NCBI RefSeq assembly: GCF_900104135.1
Contig: NZ_FNIV01000002.1
Span: 186,001 to 250,000 of the forward strand
DNA from: Halomonas shengliensis
Lineage (GTDB): Bacteria; Pseudomonadota; Gammaproteobacteria; Pseudomonadales; Halomonadaceae
Length of the DNA: 64,000 bases
Direction of reading: 5' to 3'
The notes below the pieces were generated by a model. The model saw only the letters and a program-made list of their open reading frames with translations, ran no database searches and was not told the DNA's origin. Below are positions 1 to 9,348 of this stretch, piece by piece. Each line of letters starts with the position of its first letter. Within the stretch, counting starts at the first letter, position 1. The position numbers and the translations under genes were made by a program.

Positions 1-416
1 CTGATGCCGTAGCCGTCGTGGATGCGATGGCCGATCAGGCTATGCAGGCGCGTCTCCGGCACGCCGAACAGCTCGTGCAGGGTACGCCGGATCACCACAT
101 GGGAGGTGATGCCGTCGACGTCGTAGTCGGTAAGGATGCCGATATGCTCGCCATCCACCACCGCCTGGGCGATGCGCTCCGCGGCACACCGGGCGTCGGC
201 GAGCCTCTCGGGGTGGGCCAGGTGGCGCAGGCTGGGTGTGACCAGCGGGTCGAGCTCACCCTGGTAGCCGGCCAAACGGCCGGCCAGCACCCGGGCCTGG
301 AGCTCGGAGAGGCCCTCGCGCTGGGCGCGGGCATAGAGGGCAGCATCCCGGGGACGCGGCAGGATGCGCGGCCTCAGACGCTCGCTCAGATCGATGGGAT
401 CGCTTGTGGCGTCCAA
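1..416 (-). CDS. recJ: RecJ-like DHH-family single-strand exonuclease (N-terminal part, cut by window edge)
   Basis: The minus strand reads as the N-terminus of a DHH-family phosphoesterase. It has a motif ILTDYDVDGITS, matching the DHH motif I (DxDxDG) of RecJ nucleases, followed by HRIHDGYGIS, as in RecJ. RecJ degrades single-stranded DNA 5' to 3' in recombination and mismatch repair. No ATG fits; a TTG at 414-416 has a GGAG six bases upstream and gives a sensible N-terminus (LDATSDPIDLSERL), so I chose it. The C-terminal part lies outside the window. It follows thrC in the same direction, with a 269-bp gap that holds a repeat. The protein could instead be a RecJ-like paralogue rather than the main RecJ. 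Confidence 0.7.
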   Translation of the reverse strand, partial: MDATSDPIDLSERLRPRILPRPRDAALYARAQREGLSELQARVLAGRLAGYQGELDPLVTPSLRHLAHPERLADARCAAERIAQAVVDGEHIGILTDYDVDGITSHVVIRRTLHELFGVPETRLHSLIGHRIHDGYGI

Positions 417-540
417 CCCTGACTCCTCTGATTCAAGTCTGTGACCGCTGGGAAGAGAGGGGCGCCGGAATAGCGAGGGGCACCAGGGACAGGCCAGGGA
501 GGTCTCAATGTCGCTGGAGCTGGATGCCCGCTCGGGGCTG

Positions 541-648
541 ATCCGGCGACAGGCCTGCGAGGAGGCGCTGTGAACCCTTCCCTGGGCGCTACCGACGCCA
601 TCCCTGGCGTAGGACCTCCTCTTCGGCCTGTCCCCGGCGCCCCTCGCT
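541..648 (-). repeat. Interspersed structured repeat, copy 1
   Basis: About 108 bp between thrC and the recJ-like gene. The minus strand matches two plus-strand stretches at about 9081-9188 and 16658-16767, with only scattered differences. Each copy holds a short inner hairpin (GACGCCAT/ATGGCGT type) and an outer inverted repeat around GAGGAGG/CCTCCTC, so the element can fold into a long stem. The rest of the gap between these genes shows no gene. Confidence 0.75.
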
Positions 649-685
649 GCTTCCACTTCCCGCTTCTAGCTTATAGCTTCCGGCT

Positions 686-2074
686 TCAGCGGCGATTCTC
701 GACGACGAACTGCTGCACGGCAGAAAGCTCCGCCGGCAGCACACTGTAACGCTCCTCGCGCTCCAGCAGGTCGTCCATATGTGGCGGCAGCGGCACGCCC
801 GGGAAACCCGCCTTGACCACCGCCTCGGCGAACTTGGCCGGGTGGGCGGTGGCCAGGGTGATCATCGGCACGGCCGCATCGCCCCGCTCGCGCTCGGCGG
901 CGCGGTAGCCGGTGGCGGTGTGCGGGTCGAGGATCTCCTGGGTGCGGTGGTGCGCCTCGCGGATCACCTCGAGGATGGTGGCATCATCCACGCTATGGCT
1001 GGCGAACTTCTCACGCAGCCGCGCCAAGGGGGCATCGGCGAGCGCCGTCGGCTCGGCCTGGAAGCGCTCGAGCAGCGAGGCCACGGCGGCGCCGTCACGC
1101 TCGTAGGCCTCGAACAGCAGGCGCTCGAAGTTGGAGGAGACCACGATATCCATGGAGGGCGCCAGGGTCGCCTTGAGCTCCTGCTTCGAGAAGTCGTTGG
1201 CGGCCAGGGTGCGGTGCAGGATGTCGTTGGCGTTGGTGGCGATCACGAAGCGCTCCACCGGTAGCCCCATGCGGTAGGCCATGTAGCCGGCGAAGACGTT
1301 GCCGAAGTTGGCCGAGGGCACGCAGAAGCTCACCGGGCGGTGCGGCGCGCCCAGCGCCACGGCGGAGGCGACGTAGTAGACGATCTGGGCCATGATGCGC
1401 GCCCAGTTGATGGAGTTCACCGCCACCAGGCGGGTGCCATTCAGGAACGACTGGTCGGCGAAGCTTGCCTTGACCATCGCCTGGGCGTCGTCGAAGTTGC
1501 CCTCGATGGCGACGTTGAAGACGTTATCCGCCAGCACCGTGGTCATCTGGCGGCGCTGCACCTCCGAGACCCGGTTATGGGGGTGGAGGATGAAGATGTC
1601 GAGGTTGTCGCAGTGGCGGCAGCCCTCGATGGCGGCGGAGCCAGTGTCGCCGGAGGTCGCCCCCATGATCACCGCGCGCTCGCCACGCTTCTTCAGGAAG
1701 TGGTCGAGGATGCGGCCCAGCAGCTGCAGCGCCACGTCCTTGAAGGCCAGGGTCGGGCCGTGGAACAGCTCGAGCAGGAAGTGGTTTGCGTCGAGCTGGT
1801 TGAGGGGCACCACGGCGTCATGGCTGAAGGTGGCGTAGGCCTCCTCGACGATAGCGCGGAAGGTGTCGTCGTCGATCTCGCCGTTGACGAACGGCTTCAT
1901 CACCCGGAAGGCGATCTCGGCATAGGAGAGCCCCGCCATGGCGGCGAGGTCGTCACGGGAGAGTGAGGGGATCTCCTCGGGCAAGTAGAGGCCGCCGTCG
2001 CTGGCCATGCCGGTAAGCACAACCTCCTCGAAGGAGAGCGCAGGCGCCTGCCCGCGGGTACTGATGTAGCGCAT
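686..2074 (-). CDS. thrC: Threonine synthase
   Basis: A 462-residue PLP enzyme that converts O-phosphohomoserine to threonine, the last step of threonine synthesis. The N-terminus MRYISTRG and the PLP-lysine motif HGPTLAFKDVA (Lys about 112) are typical, as is GATSGDTGSAA, which contacts the cofactor phosphate. Length fits the proteobacterial class of about 460 residues. The ATG lies only three bases after the stop of hom, so the two form a hom-thrC operon. Cytoplasmic. No sign of truncation. Confidence 0.96.
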   Translation of the reverse strand: MRYISTRGQAPALSFEEVVLTGMASDGGLYLPEEIPSLSRDDLAAMAGLSYAEIAFRVMKPFVNGEIDDDTFRAIVEEAYATFSHDAVVPLNQLDANHFLLELFHGPTLAFKDVALQLLGRILDHFLKKRGERAVIMGATSGDTGSAAIEGCRHCDNLDIFILHPHNRVSEVQRRQMTTVLADNVFNVAIEGNFDDAQAMVKASFADQSFLNGTRLVAVNSINWARIMAQIVYYVASAVALGAPHRPVSFCVPSANFGNVFAGYMAYRMGLPVERFVIATNANDILHRTLAANDFSKQELKATLAPSMDIVVSSNFERLLFEAYERDGAAVASLLERFQAEPTALADAPLARLREKFASHSVDDATILEVIREAHHRTQEILDPHTATGYRAAERERGDAAVPMITLATAHPAKFAEAVVKAGFPGVPLPPHMDDLLEREERYSVLPAELSAVQQFVVENRR

Positions 2075-2077
2075 GGC

Positions 2078-3394
2078 TTACTCCTGCTCGTCCAGGGACT
2101 CGACGCGGATCCGGGTCACGGGGCCGGCGATGTCGGCCATGGCCTCGATCTGGCGGATCGCCTCGTTCATGTGCTGCTCGCGGGTGCGGTGGGTCATCAG
2201 GATGATCGGCACCAGCTCGCCCTCGGTGGCCTCCTTCTGGATCAGCGCCTCGATGGAGATGCCCTGCTCGGAGAGGATGGTGGCCACCCGCGCCAGCACG
2301 CCGGGACGATCCACTGCCAGCAGCCGCAGGTAATAGGCGGTGGTGATCTCCTCCATGGGCATGATCGGCAGCTGGCTGACGTCCTCGCTGATGCCGCTGA
2401 AGGCCAGGTAGGGCACCCGGTAGTGATGGTCGGTGGCGATGTCGCGAGCCACGTCGAGCAGGTCGGCGACCACCGCCGAGGCGGTGGGCTCGGCGCCGGC
2501 ACCGGCGCCGTAGTAGAGGGTCGGGCCCACGGCGTCGCCCATCACGGCGATGGCGTTCTTGACGCCGTGCACATTGGCCAGCAGCCGCTCCTTGGGGATC
2601 AGGGTCGGGTGCACGCGCAGCTCCAGGCCCTGCTCGGTGCGCTTGGAGATGCCCAGGTGCTTGATCACGTAGCCCAGGTTGTCGGCCTGCTCGACATCCT
2701 CGGCGGTGACCCGCGAGATGCCCTCGGTGTAGGCCTTCTCGAACTGCAGCGGCACCCCGTAGGCGATGGAGGCGAGGATGGTGAGCTTGTGGGCGGCGTC
2801 GATGCCCTCGACGTCGAAGGTGGGGTCGGCCTCGGCGTAGCCCAGCGCCTGGGCCTCGGCGAGGACGTCCTCGAAGGCCCGCCCCTCGTCACGCATATGG
2901 GTGAGGATATAGTTGCCGGTGCCGTTGATGATGCCGGCCACCCACTCGATACGGTTGGCCCCGAGCCCCTCGCGCAGCGACTTGATCACCGGGATGCCGC
3001 CGGCCACCGCGGCCTCGAAGGCCACGATCACGCCCTTCTCGTGGGCGGCCGCGAAGATCTCGTTGCCATGCACCGCGATCAGCGCCTTGTTGGCGGTGAC
3101 CACGTGCTTGCCGTGCTCGATGGCGGTGAGCACCAGCTCGCGGGCCACGTCGTAGCCGCCGATCAGCTCCACCAGCACGTCGATATCGGGATTGGTGGCC
3201 ACCTCGAAGACATCCGCGGTGCTGGCGATGCCGGTAAGGTCACACTCCGGGTTGGGGGTGCGATAGGCGACCTGCTCGATGACGATCGGCCGGCCGGCCC
3301 GGCGCTCGATGTCGTCGGCGTTGCGCGTCAGCACGTTGAAGGTACCGCCACCGACGGTTCCCAGCCCACAGATTCCTACTCTTACCGGTTTCAA
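2078..3394 (-). CDS. hom: Homoserine dehydrogenase
   Basis: Reduces aspartate semialdehyde to homoserine with NAD(P)H, the branch point to threonine and methionine. The N-terminal Rossmann motif GICGLGTVGGGT and a C-terminal ACT-like domain (VDRPGVLARVATILSEQGIS) give the standard three-part layout of the 435-residue monofunctional enzyme; there is no aspartokinase domain. The reading frame stays open far upstream, but the family N-terminus begins at a TTG (3392-3394) preceded by AGGAG seven bases before it, giving 438 residues. It is upstream of thrC with a three-base gap. The ACT domain suggests feedback control by threonine (inference from the family). Confidence 0.94.
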   Translation of the reverse strand: MKPVRVGICGLGTVGGGTFNVLTRNADDIERRAGRPIVIEQVAYRTPNPECDLTGIASTADVFEVATNPDIDVLVELIGGYDVARELVLTAIEHGKHVVTANKALIAVHGNEIFAAAHEKGVIVAFEAAVAGGIPVIKSLREGLGANRIEWVAGIINGTGNYILTHMRDEGRAFEDVLAEAQALGYAEADPTFDVEGIDAAHKLTILASIAYGVPLQFEKAYTEGISRVTAEDVEQADNLGYVIKHLGISKRTEQGLELRVHPTLIPKERLLANVHGVKNAIAVMGDAVGPTLYYGAGAGAEPTASAVVADLLDVARDIATDHHYRVPYLAFSGISEDVSQLPIMPMEEITTAYYLRLLAVDRPGVLARVATILSEQGISIEALIQKEATEGELVPIILMTHRTREQHMNEAIRQIEAMADIAGPVTRIRVESLDEQE

Positions 3395-3515
3395 TGTCTT
3401 GCTCCTGCTCGCGTGTTCCGAGTTCGTTATATGGCGTGTCGTGTCCAGGCGTGTCGACGGCCCGCCTGGGTGGCGAGCCGTCGACCGAAAGGGAAGTGTG
3501 CCGGGCGGGTTCGGG

Positions 3516-4253
3516 CTATTCCGCCACGCCCAGCATCGCCGCCAGGCGCTCGGCGGGCACATAGCCCGGCACCAGACGGCCATCGGGCAGCACGATGGCG
3601 GGCGTGCCCTGGACGCCCAGCTCCAGCCCCAGATGATACTGTGCCTCGACCGGATTGTCGCAGTCTGCGGCGCCGGAAAGCGAATCATCGCGCTTGGCGG
3701 CGCTCATCGCCTCGGCGGGGTTCTCGGCGCACCACACCTGCTGCAGCTCGCGGGCGCCCTGGCCGTTCATGCCGCTGCGCGGGAAGGCCAGGTAGTGCAC
3801 CTCGATGCCCAGCTCGTTGAGGCGCGGCACCTCCTCGTGGAGCTGCTGGCAGTAGGGGCAGGTGGTGTCGGTGAAGACCACCACCTCGGCCTCGCTCTCG
3901 GGTCCCCGGAAGATCACCCGCTCAGCCTCCGGCACCTCGGCCAGGCGCGCGGCGCGCTCGCCGTTGCGTGCCTGCTCGGTGAGGTTGACCAGCCCCTGCT
4001 CGGCGTTGCGGTAGAGGTCGCCGACCAGGAAGTGCTCGCCCTCGGCGTCGCTGTAGAAGCGCTCCCCGGTGGCCAGGCGCACCTCAAAGAGGCCCTCCAT
4101 GGGCGCCTCGCGCACGCTCTGCACCGGCATCGCCTGGCCGTTGACCGCGAGGCGCTCGGCCAGGCGCTCGGCGCCGTCCTGCTCGGCGAGGGCCGGCAGG
4201 GCCAGCGGCGCGGCGAGGAGGGTGGCTAGAAGGGTCCGGGAAAGGGTCGTCAT
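3516..4253 (-). CDS. dsbC: Periplasmic disulfide isomerase DsbC
   Basis: A 245-residue thioredoxin-fold protein with a signal peptide (hydrophobic residues 7-20, then ALA before EQDG). The catalytic CPYC pair is at residues 132-135 in TDTTCPYCQQLH. The N-terminal third (dimerisation domain) and a later Cys pair (VWCAEN, ADCDN) match DsbC. It reshuffles wrong disulfides in exported proteins and is kept reduced by DsbD. It lies six bases after xerD in the same direction and upstream of hom, an order also known in Pseudomonas. Confidence 0.93.
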   Translation of the reverse strand: MTTLSRTLLATLLAAPLALPALAEQDGAERLAERLAVNGQAMPVQSVREAPMEGLFEVRLATGERFYSDAEGEHFLVGDLYRNAEQGLVNLTEQARNGERAARLAEVPEAERVIFRGPESEAEVVVFTDTTCPYCQQLHEEVPRLNELGIEVHYLAFPRSGMNGQGARELQQVWCAENPAEAMSAAKRDDSLSGAADCDNPVEAQYHLGLELGVQGTPAIVLPDGRLVPGYVPAERLAAMLGVAE

Positions 4254-4259
4254 GTGTCG

Positions 4260-5156
4260 TCATCCTCGCGGGTGATGGTCGGCGTGCAGGCGCTCCAGGC
4301 GCGCCTGGGCCACATGGGTGTAGATCTGGGTGGTCGAGAGGTCGCTGTGACCGAGAAGCAACTGTACGACACGCAGATTGGCACCATGATTCAACAGGTG
4401 GGTGGCGAAGGCGTGGCGCAGGGTGTGCGGCGAGAGTGGCCGCTCGATGCCGGCGACCCGGGCATGGTGCTTGATACGGTACCAGAAGGCCTGACGGGTC
4501 AGGGAGCGGTCGCCACGCCCCGGGAAGAGGGCCGGCCGCGTGGGGTCCTGCATCAGCGCGCCGCGAGCGGTGCGCAGGTAGCGCGATAGCCAGTCGACGG
4601 CCTCCTCCCCCAACGGCACCAGACGGTCCTTGTCGCCCTTGCCACGCACCCGCACCACGCCCTGGCGCAGGTTGACCGCCTCCACGCCGAGGCCCACCAG
4701 CTCCGAGACCCGCAGCCCCGCCCCGTAGAGCACCTCCAGCATGGTACGGTCGCGCAGCCCCAGGTCGGTGGTCACGTCCGGGGCGGCCAGCAGCCGCTCC
4801 ACCTCGTCCTCCTCCAGGGTCTCCGGCAGGCTGGGGCGAACCCGCGGCAGGCGGATCTCGGCCAGGGGGTCACGTTCGATCCGCCCCGTCTCCAGCGCCC
4901 AACGGTAGAAGCGCCGCAGGCTCGACAGCAGCCGCGCGTTGCTGCGCAGCCGGTAGCCCGCCTCGCGGCGCTCGTCGAGCCAGGCCGGCAACGTGGCCGG
5001 CGCCGGTGCCAGCAGCGCCTCGTCGCGCTCGGCCAGTCGCGCCGTCCAGGCCGCGAGGTCACGGCGGTAGGCGGCGAGGGTATGGTCGCTCACCCCCTGC
5101 TCCAGCCACAGGGCGTCGAGGAAGGCCTCGAGGGTATCGCGGTCGGCGGCGCTCAT
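4260..5156 (-). CDS. xerD: Site-specific tyrosine recombinase XerD
   Basis: A 298-residue tyrosine recombinase that, with XerC, resolves chromosome dimers at dif under FtsK control. The N-terminal SAM-like core-binding domain starts at MSAADRDTLEAFLDALWLEQG. The catalytic domain shows the Arg in GAGLRVSELVGL, the box SPHTLRHAFATHLL (H-x-x-R) and the nucleophile Tyr in LSTTQIYTHVAQ. The frame is open further upstream, but this ATG gives the family length and N-terminus. XerC is not in the window. The neighbouring dsbC and hom suggest XerD rather than XerC. Confidence 0.93.
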   Translation of the reverse strand: MSAADRDTLEAFLDALWLEQGVSDHTLAAYRRDLAAWTARLAERDEALLAPAPATLPAWLDERREAGYRLRSNARLLSSLRRFYRWALETGRIERDPLAEIRLPRVRPSLPETLEEDEVERLLAAPDVTTDLGLRDRTMLEVLYGAGLRVSELVGLGVEAVNLRQGVVRVRGKGDKDRLVPLGEEAVDWLSRYLRTARGALMQDPTRPALFPGRGDRSLTRQAFWYRIKHHARVAGIERPLSPHTLRHAFATHLLNHGANLRVVQLLLGHSDLSTTQIYTHVAQARLERLHADHHPRG

Positions 5157-5166
5157 GGCGGGCTCC

Positions 5167-5253
5167 GGTGGGCAGGCCCCAGATGCAGCAAGACCCCGCC
5201 CCGCGGCTGCGGTGACGGGGTCCTGCGGACGAGCCGGGGCCTGGCCCCGGCTC
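5167..5253 (-). terminator. Candidate terminator hairpins after rplS
   Basis: Two strong inverted repeats follow the rplS stop on the minus strand. The first (5231-5253) is an 11-bp perfect stem, GAGCCGGGGCC, with a one-base loop. The second pairs GACCCCG with CGGGGTC at about 5192-5221 and is followed by a short T-rich stretch. They probably end the rpsP-rplS operon before xerD. Confidence 0.5.
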
Positions 5254-5274
5254 GACGGCTCCGAGGCGGCTGCC

Positions 5275-5631
5275 TCAGGCCAGCTTTTCCTTGATGCGGG
5301 CGGACTTGCCGCTGCGCTCGCGGAGGTAGTAGAGCTTGGCCTGGCGCACGTCACCACGACGCTTGACGCTGATGGAGTCGACCAGCGGGCTGTAGGTCTG
5401 GAAGGTACGCTCGACGCCGACGCCGTGGGAGATCTTGCGCACGGTGAAGGCGGAGTTCAGGCCGCGGTTGCGCTTGCCGATGACAACGCCTTCGAAGGCC
5501 TGCAGACGCTCGCGGTTGCCTTCCTTGACCTTGACCTGGACGACGACGGTGTCGCCGGGGGCGAAGGCCGGGACTTCCTTGCTCATCTGCTCGGCTTCGA
5601 GCGCCTGGATCACCTTGTTCTTGCTGCTCAT
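5275..5631 (-). CDS. rplS: Large-subunit ribosomal protein bL19
   Basis: A 118-residue ribosomal protein of the 50S subunit, at the 30S-50S interface. The N-terminus [16 protein letters not shown], the core [16 protein letters not shown] and the end [13 protein letters not shown] are those of bL19. An in-frame ATG 108 bases upstream is less likely because the family starts here. It is the last gene of the rpsP-rimM-trmD-rplS operon, the classic order in gammaproteobacteria, with a 145-bp gap after trmD. Confidence 0.97.
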   Translation of the reverse strand: MSSKNKVIQALEAEQMSKEVPAFAPGDTVVVQVKVKEGNRERLQAFEGVVIGKRNRGLNSAFTVRKISHGVGVERTFQTYSPLVDSISVKRRGDVRQAKLYYLRERSGKSARIKEKLA

Positions 5632-5776
5632 AACATGTAACTCCTTGATAACCTGACTCACCGGTCGGCTTGGGATGCCGGCGAATCGTGATCCCGGCGC
5701 CCGAGCGAGCTCGAGAGCGCGGGAGATGATGGGTGACACGAGCGAGCCCCTCGGGCTCCCCGCACCGCCGCCCTGC

Positions 5777-6592
5777 TTACCTGGCCGTCAGGGCGTGTTC
5801 CTCGAGATACTCCTCGAGCAGCTCGCGCTGCTCCCTGTCCAACGTCCTGCCCTCGAGCAGGTCGGGACGCCGCTGCCAGGTGCGCCCCAGGGACTGCTTC
5901 AGCCGCCAGCGCCGGATGGCGCCGTGGTTGCCGCTGAGCAGGACCTCCGGCACCTGCCGCCCATCGATCTCCTCCGGGCGGGTGTAGTGCGGGCAGTCCA
6001 GCAGCCCGTCGTTGAAGGAGTCCTCGACCGCGGAATCCTGATGGCCCAGCACCCCGGGCACCAGCCTTGCCGCGGCGTCGATCAGCACCATGGCCGGCAG
6101 CTCGCCGCCACTCAGCACGTAATCGCCGATCGACCACTCCTCATCGATGTCGCTCTCCACCACGCGCTCATCGATGCCTTCGTAGCGCCCGGCCACCACC
6201 ACCAGTGGCGGCCCGGACGCCAGCTCCTGCACGCCGGCCTGGTCGAGCCGCCGCCCCTGGGGCGACAGGTAGACCACCTTCGGGCGCCGCCCGGTGGCCT
6301 GCTCGGCCCTAGCCCTGGCGGCGTGGATCGCCGCGCGCAGGGTATCGACCTTCATCAGCATTCCCGGACCACCACCATAGGGTCGGTCGTCCACGGTGCG
6401 ATGCCGGTCGTTGGCGTAGTCGCGCGGGTTCCAGAACTCCAGCGCGATGCGCCCCTTCTCCACTGCCCGGCCGGTGACGCCGTGGCGGGTGATCGCCTCA
6501 AACATCTCCGGGAACAGCGAGACGACGCCGACCCACATGGCGTGATCCGGGTCGTGTTCGGGTGCGTCCTGTGCCGGCGCCGGGACCTCCAT
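5777..6592 (-). CDS. trmD: tRNA (guanine-37-N1)-methyltransferase
   Basis: Methylates G37 of tRNAs that read CUN, CCN and CGG codons, preventing +1 frameshifts. It is a SPOUT-knot enzyme with the motifs [13 protein letters not shown] and [13 protein letters not shown], where S-adenosylmethionine binds. The ATG overlaps the rimM stop as ATGA (6590-6594), giving 271 residues. The usual E. coli-like N-terminus [13 protein letters not shown] begins at residue 19, so the shorter start at 6538 is also possible. Translational coupling to rimM favours the longer form. Confidence 0.95.
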   Translation of the reverse strand: MEVPAPAQDAPEHDPDHAMWVGVVSLFPEMFEAITRHGVTGRAVEKGRIALEFWNPRDYANDRHRTVDDRPYGGGPGMLMKVDTLRAAIHAARARAEQATGRRPKVVYLSPQGRRLDQAGVQELASGPPLVVVAGRYEGIDERVVESDIDEEWSIGDYVLSGGELPAMVLIDAAARLVPGVLGHQDSAVEDSFNDGLLDCPHYTRPEEIDGRQVPEVLLSGNHGAIRRWRLKQSLGRTWQRRPDLLEGRTLDREQRELLEEYLEEHALTAR

Positions 6593-7143
6593 CAGAAGTC
6601 TGGATCCCAGTCCACGGTCATCACGCCCTCGGCGAGGTCCACCTCGAGGATCACCTCCTCGGGCAGGAACGGCAGCAGCCGCTCGCGGGCGTCGATGGCC
6701 TCCGGCTCGAGGCTCCCCTTCACCACCATGACGTCGTTGGCGCCGGTCTCGAAGAGGTGGTCGATGCGCCCCAGCACCTGGCCATCGCGGGTGACGACCC
6801 GCAGGCCTTCCAGCTCGTGCCAGTAGAAGTCATCGCCGGTGAGTTCGGGCAGCTCGGCCTTGGCCAGCAGGATCTCGGCGCCGGCCAGCGCCTCGGCGGC
6901 TTCCCGGGTGTCGCAGCCCTCGACCTGGGCCACCAGGCCCTTGCCGTGGCGACGCCCCTGCAGAAGGCGGCGGCGCTCCAGGCGCTCGCCCTGGCGCACG
7001 ACCCACACGGGGTAATCGAGGATGCCCTCCATGGGGCTGGTGTACGAGTACACCCTGAGCCAGCCCTTCACGCCATAGGGACTGGTCAGCGTTCCCAGCA
7101 CCACATGATCGTCGGCGGGCTGCTCCCTGGTGGATTCGCTCAT
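6592..7143 (-). CDS. rimM: Ribosome maturation factor RimM
   Basis: Assists assembly of the 30S head by binding uS19. The N-terminal domain holds [22 protein letters not shown] and the C-terminal PRC-barrel domain holds [23 protein letters not shown] chose the ATG at 7141-7143 (183 residues, GAGG upstream, family length). An in-frame ATG at 7182 overlaps the rpsP stop as ATGA and would add 13 residues, so the start is not certain. It lies within the rpsP operon. Confidence 0.93.
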   Translation of the reverse strand: MSESTREQPADDHVVLGTLTSPYGVKGWLRVYSYTSPMEGILDYPVWVVRQGERLERRRLLQGRRHGKGLVAQVEGCDTREAAEALAGAEILLAKAELPELTGDDFYWHELEGLRVVTRDGQVLGRIDHLFETGANDVMVVKGSLEPEAIDARERLLPFLPEEVILEVDLAEGVMTVDWDPDF

Positions 7144-7181
7144 CGACGACCTCGGAACCGAGACAAACATCGCATCAGGCA

Positions 7182-7430
7182 TCAGGCCTGCTTGCGTGCT
7201 TCCTTGACCAGCTCGGCGACACGGCCGGAGAGCTGGGCACCCTGGCTCTGCCAGTGGGCGATGCGGTCGAGGTCGATGCGCAGGCGCTCTTCATGGCCGC
7301 GTGCGACCGGGTTGAAGAAGCCGAGACGCTCGATGAAGCGGCCGTCGCGGGCCTTGCGGGAATCGGTAACGGTCAGGTGGTAGAAGGGACGCTTCTTGGC
7401 GCCACCACGAGCCAGACGAATGGTAACCAT
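7182..7430 (-). CDS. rpsP: Small-subunit ribosomal protein bS16
   Basis: An 82-residue protein of the 30S body. [21 protein letters not shown] and [14 protein letters not shown] are hallmarks of bS16. The family N-terminus fixes the start at 7430, although the frame stays open upstream. It is the first gene of the rpsP-rimM-trmD-rplS operon, with a likely promoter just upstream at about 7513-7541. Confidence 0.97.
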   Translation of the reverse strand: MVTIRLARGGAKKRPFYHLTVTDSRKARDGRFIERLGFFNPVARGHEERLRIDLDRIAHWQSQGAQLSGRVAELVKEARKQA

Positions 7431-7512
7431 GGCCTGTTCTGTCCTTCGGTTGAGTTGGATTCGGTCACGACGATGACCGCGCCATTCGCGGTCCTGCCAG
7501 TGAAGACGCAGC

Positions 7513-7541
7513 ATTCTACGGAAAACAGCCCCGCTTGGGAA
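7513..7541 (-). promoter_or_regulatory. Candidate sigma-70 promoter for the rpsP operon
   Basis: On the minus strand TTCCCA (7536-7541) and TAGAAT (7513-7518) lie 17 bp apart, about 85 bases before rpsP. The -10 matches the consensus in five of six bases and the -35 in four of six. It sits between the ffh stop and rpsP, where an operon promoter is expected. Confidence 0.5.
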
Positions 7542-7553
7542 CCTTTTTCGGGC

Positions 7554-8963
7554 TTACCGCCAGGGCATCCCGCCGGGGCCGCCCATACCCCCCATGCCGC
7601 CGGGGCCTCCCGGGCCGCCGCCGCCCATCATGCCGGACATGCCGCGCATCATCTTCTGCATGCCGCCCTTCTTGCCCGCCTTCTTCATCATCTTCTGCAT
7701 CTGCTTGTGCTGCTTGAGCAGGCGATTGAGGTCGGGCACCTGCAGGCCGGCACCGGCGGCAATGCGCCGCTTGCGCGAGCCGTTGATGATCTCCGGCTTG
7801 CGGCGCTCCTGGGGCGTCATGGAGTTGATCAGCGCCTCGAGCTTGCCCAGCTCCTTCTCGGGGCCGGGCCCCTGGGCCATCTCGGCCATCTGGCCCATGC
7901 CGGGCAGCTTGCCCAGCAAGCCGCCCATGCCGCCCATCTTCTTGAGCTGCTGGAGCTGGTCACGAAAGTCCTCGAGGTCGAAGCCCTGGCCCTTCTTGAC
8001 CTTCTTGGCCAGCTGCTCGGCCTTGCCCTTGTCGACGGTGCGCTCGGCCTCCTCGATCAGCGACAGCACGTCGCCCATGCCGAGGATCCGCGAAGCGACG
8101 CGATCCGGGTGGAAGGGCTCCAGGGCGTCGACCTTCTCGCCCACGCCCATGAACTTGATCGGCTTGCCGGTGATATGGCGCACCGAGAGCGCCGCACCGC
8201 CGCGGGCGTCACCGTCGGCCTTGGTGAGGATCACCCCGGTCAGCGGCAGCGCCTCGTGGAAGGCCTTGGCGGTGTTGGCGGCGTCCTGGCCGGTCATCGC
8301 ATCGACGACGAACAGCGTCTCCTGGGGCGAGACGGCCTGATGCAGCGCCTGGATCTCCGCCATCATCGCCTCGTCGATGGCCAGGCGGCCGGCGGTATCC
8401 ACAAGCACCACGTCGTGGAACTGGATCTTGGCGTGCTTGATCGCCGCCCGGGCGATCTCCACCGGCTTCTGGTCGGAGCGCGACGGGAAGAAGTCGACCT
8501 CGACCTCCTTGGCCAGGGTCTCGAGCTGGTCGATGGCCGCCGGACGGTAGACGTCGGTGGAGACCACCAGCACCTTCTTCTTCTCGCGCTCGCGCAGGTA
8601 GCGCGCCAGCTTGGCCACGGAGGTGGTCTTGCCCGCGCCCTGCAGGCCGGCCATCAGCACCACCGCCGGCGAGCCCTTGAGGGTCAGCCCCTCGTTGGCC
8701 TCGCCCATGGTCGCCTCGAGCTCCTGCTGGACGATCTTGACGAACTGCTGGCCCGGCGAGAGGCTCTTGGAGACCTCCTGGCCCACGGCGCGCTCGCGCA
8801 CCCGCTCGATGAAGTCCTTGACCACCGGCAGGGCGACGTCGGCCTCGAGCAGCGCGCGGCGGACCTCGCGCAGCGTCTCCTTTACATTGTCTTCGGTCAG
8901 GCGCGCCTGACCCTTGATCGACTTGAGCGTCTGCGACAGGCGCTCGCTGAGATTCTGGAACAT
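7554..8963 (-). CDS. ffh: Signal recognition particle protein Ffh
   Basis: The SRP54-type GTPase that binds 4.5S RNA and hydrophobic signal sequences and delivers ribosomes to FtsY. The N domain begins MFQNLSERLSQTLKSIKG. The G domain has the P-loop GLQGAGKTT, DTAGRLAIDE and TKADGDARGGAAL. The C-terminal M domain is Met-rich (KQMQKMMKKAGKKGGMQKMM) and ends in a Gly/Met-rich tail that is longer than usual. The ATG at 8961-8963 gives 469 residues. Upstream frame extension runs into the repeat region and is not coding. Confidence 0.96.
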   Translation of the reverse strand: MFQNLSERLSQTLKSIKGQARLTEDNVKETLREVRRALLEADVALPVVKDFIERVRERAVGQEVSKSLSPGQQFVKIVQQELEATMGEANEGLTLKGSPAVVLMAGLQGAGKTTSVAKLARYLREREKKKVLVVSTDVYRPAAIDQLETLAKEVEVDFFPSRSDQKPVEIARAAIKHAKIQFHDVVLVDTAGRLAIDEAMMAEIQALHQAVSPQETLFVVDAMTGQDAANTAKAFHEALPLTGVILTKADGDARGGAALSVRHITGKPIKFMGVGEKVDALEPFHPDRVASRILGMGDVLSLIEEAERTVDKGKAEQLAKKVKKGQGFDLEDFRDQLQQLKKMGGMGGLLGKLPGMGQMAEMAQGPGPEKELGKLEALINSMTPQERRKPEIINGSRKRRIAAGAGLQVPDLNRLLKQHKQMQKMMKKAGKKGGMQKMMRGMSGMMGGGGPGGPGGMGGMGGPGGMPWR

Positions 8964-9080
8964 TGGCCTCTCCACATGTGCGACGGCCGGAAGGTTGGCG
9001 ACGATTATACGCGCTGTGGCCGCGACTCTCCATGCGCCTGGCTTCGCGCCCGGGGCTATCGCAGGCAGCCTGCGCTGATA

Positions 9081-9188
9081 GCGAAAGGCGCCGGGGGCAG
9101 GCCGAAGAGGGGGTCCTATGCCAGGGATGGCATCGGTAGCGCCCAGGGACGGGTTCACAGCGCCCCCTCGAAGGCCTGTCGCCGGGAA
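9081..9188 (+). repeat. Interspersed structured repeat, copy 2
   Basis: Second copy of the repeat seen at 541-648 (inverted) and 16658-16767, between the divergent ffh and ypjD genes. It is directly preceded by another hairpin, GCTATCGCAGG/CCTGCGCTGATAGC, at about 9055-9082. The ffh-ypjD gap (8964-9348) holds this repeat and presumably the ypjD promoter (a TATAGT near 9285); no gene is seen. Confidence 0.75.
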
Positions 9189-9348
9189 AGCCTTGAGCGG
9201 TTCTTCTATCTGCGATGGCCCTGGCTTCGCGCCCCTGGGCGAGGTGCCCAAGGCCTCTCCCTGTGCGCCGCGCAGGGGATTGGGTATAGTAGCGGCACGC
9301 GACACAGGCTGATGCCATCTCCTCCCACCGGCGCACGGACCGCAACCC

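Noticed and set aside
2171..3820. Long plus-strand reading frame (549 codons) opposite hom
   Set aside because: It is His/Gly/Val-rich with no family features and lies exactly opposite homoserine dehydrogenase; high GC makes such shadow frames common.
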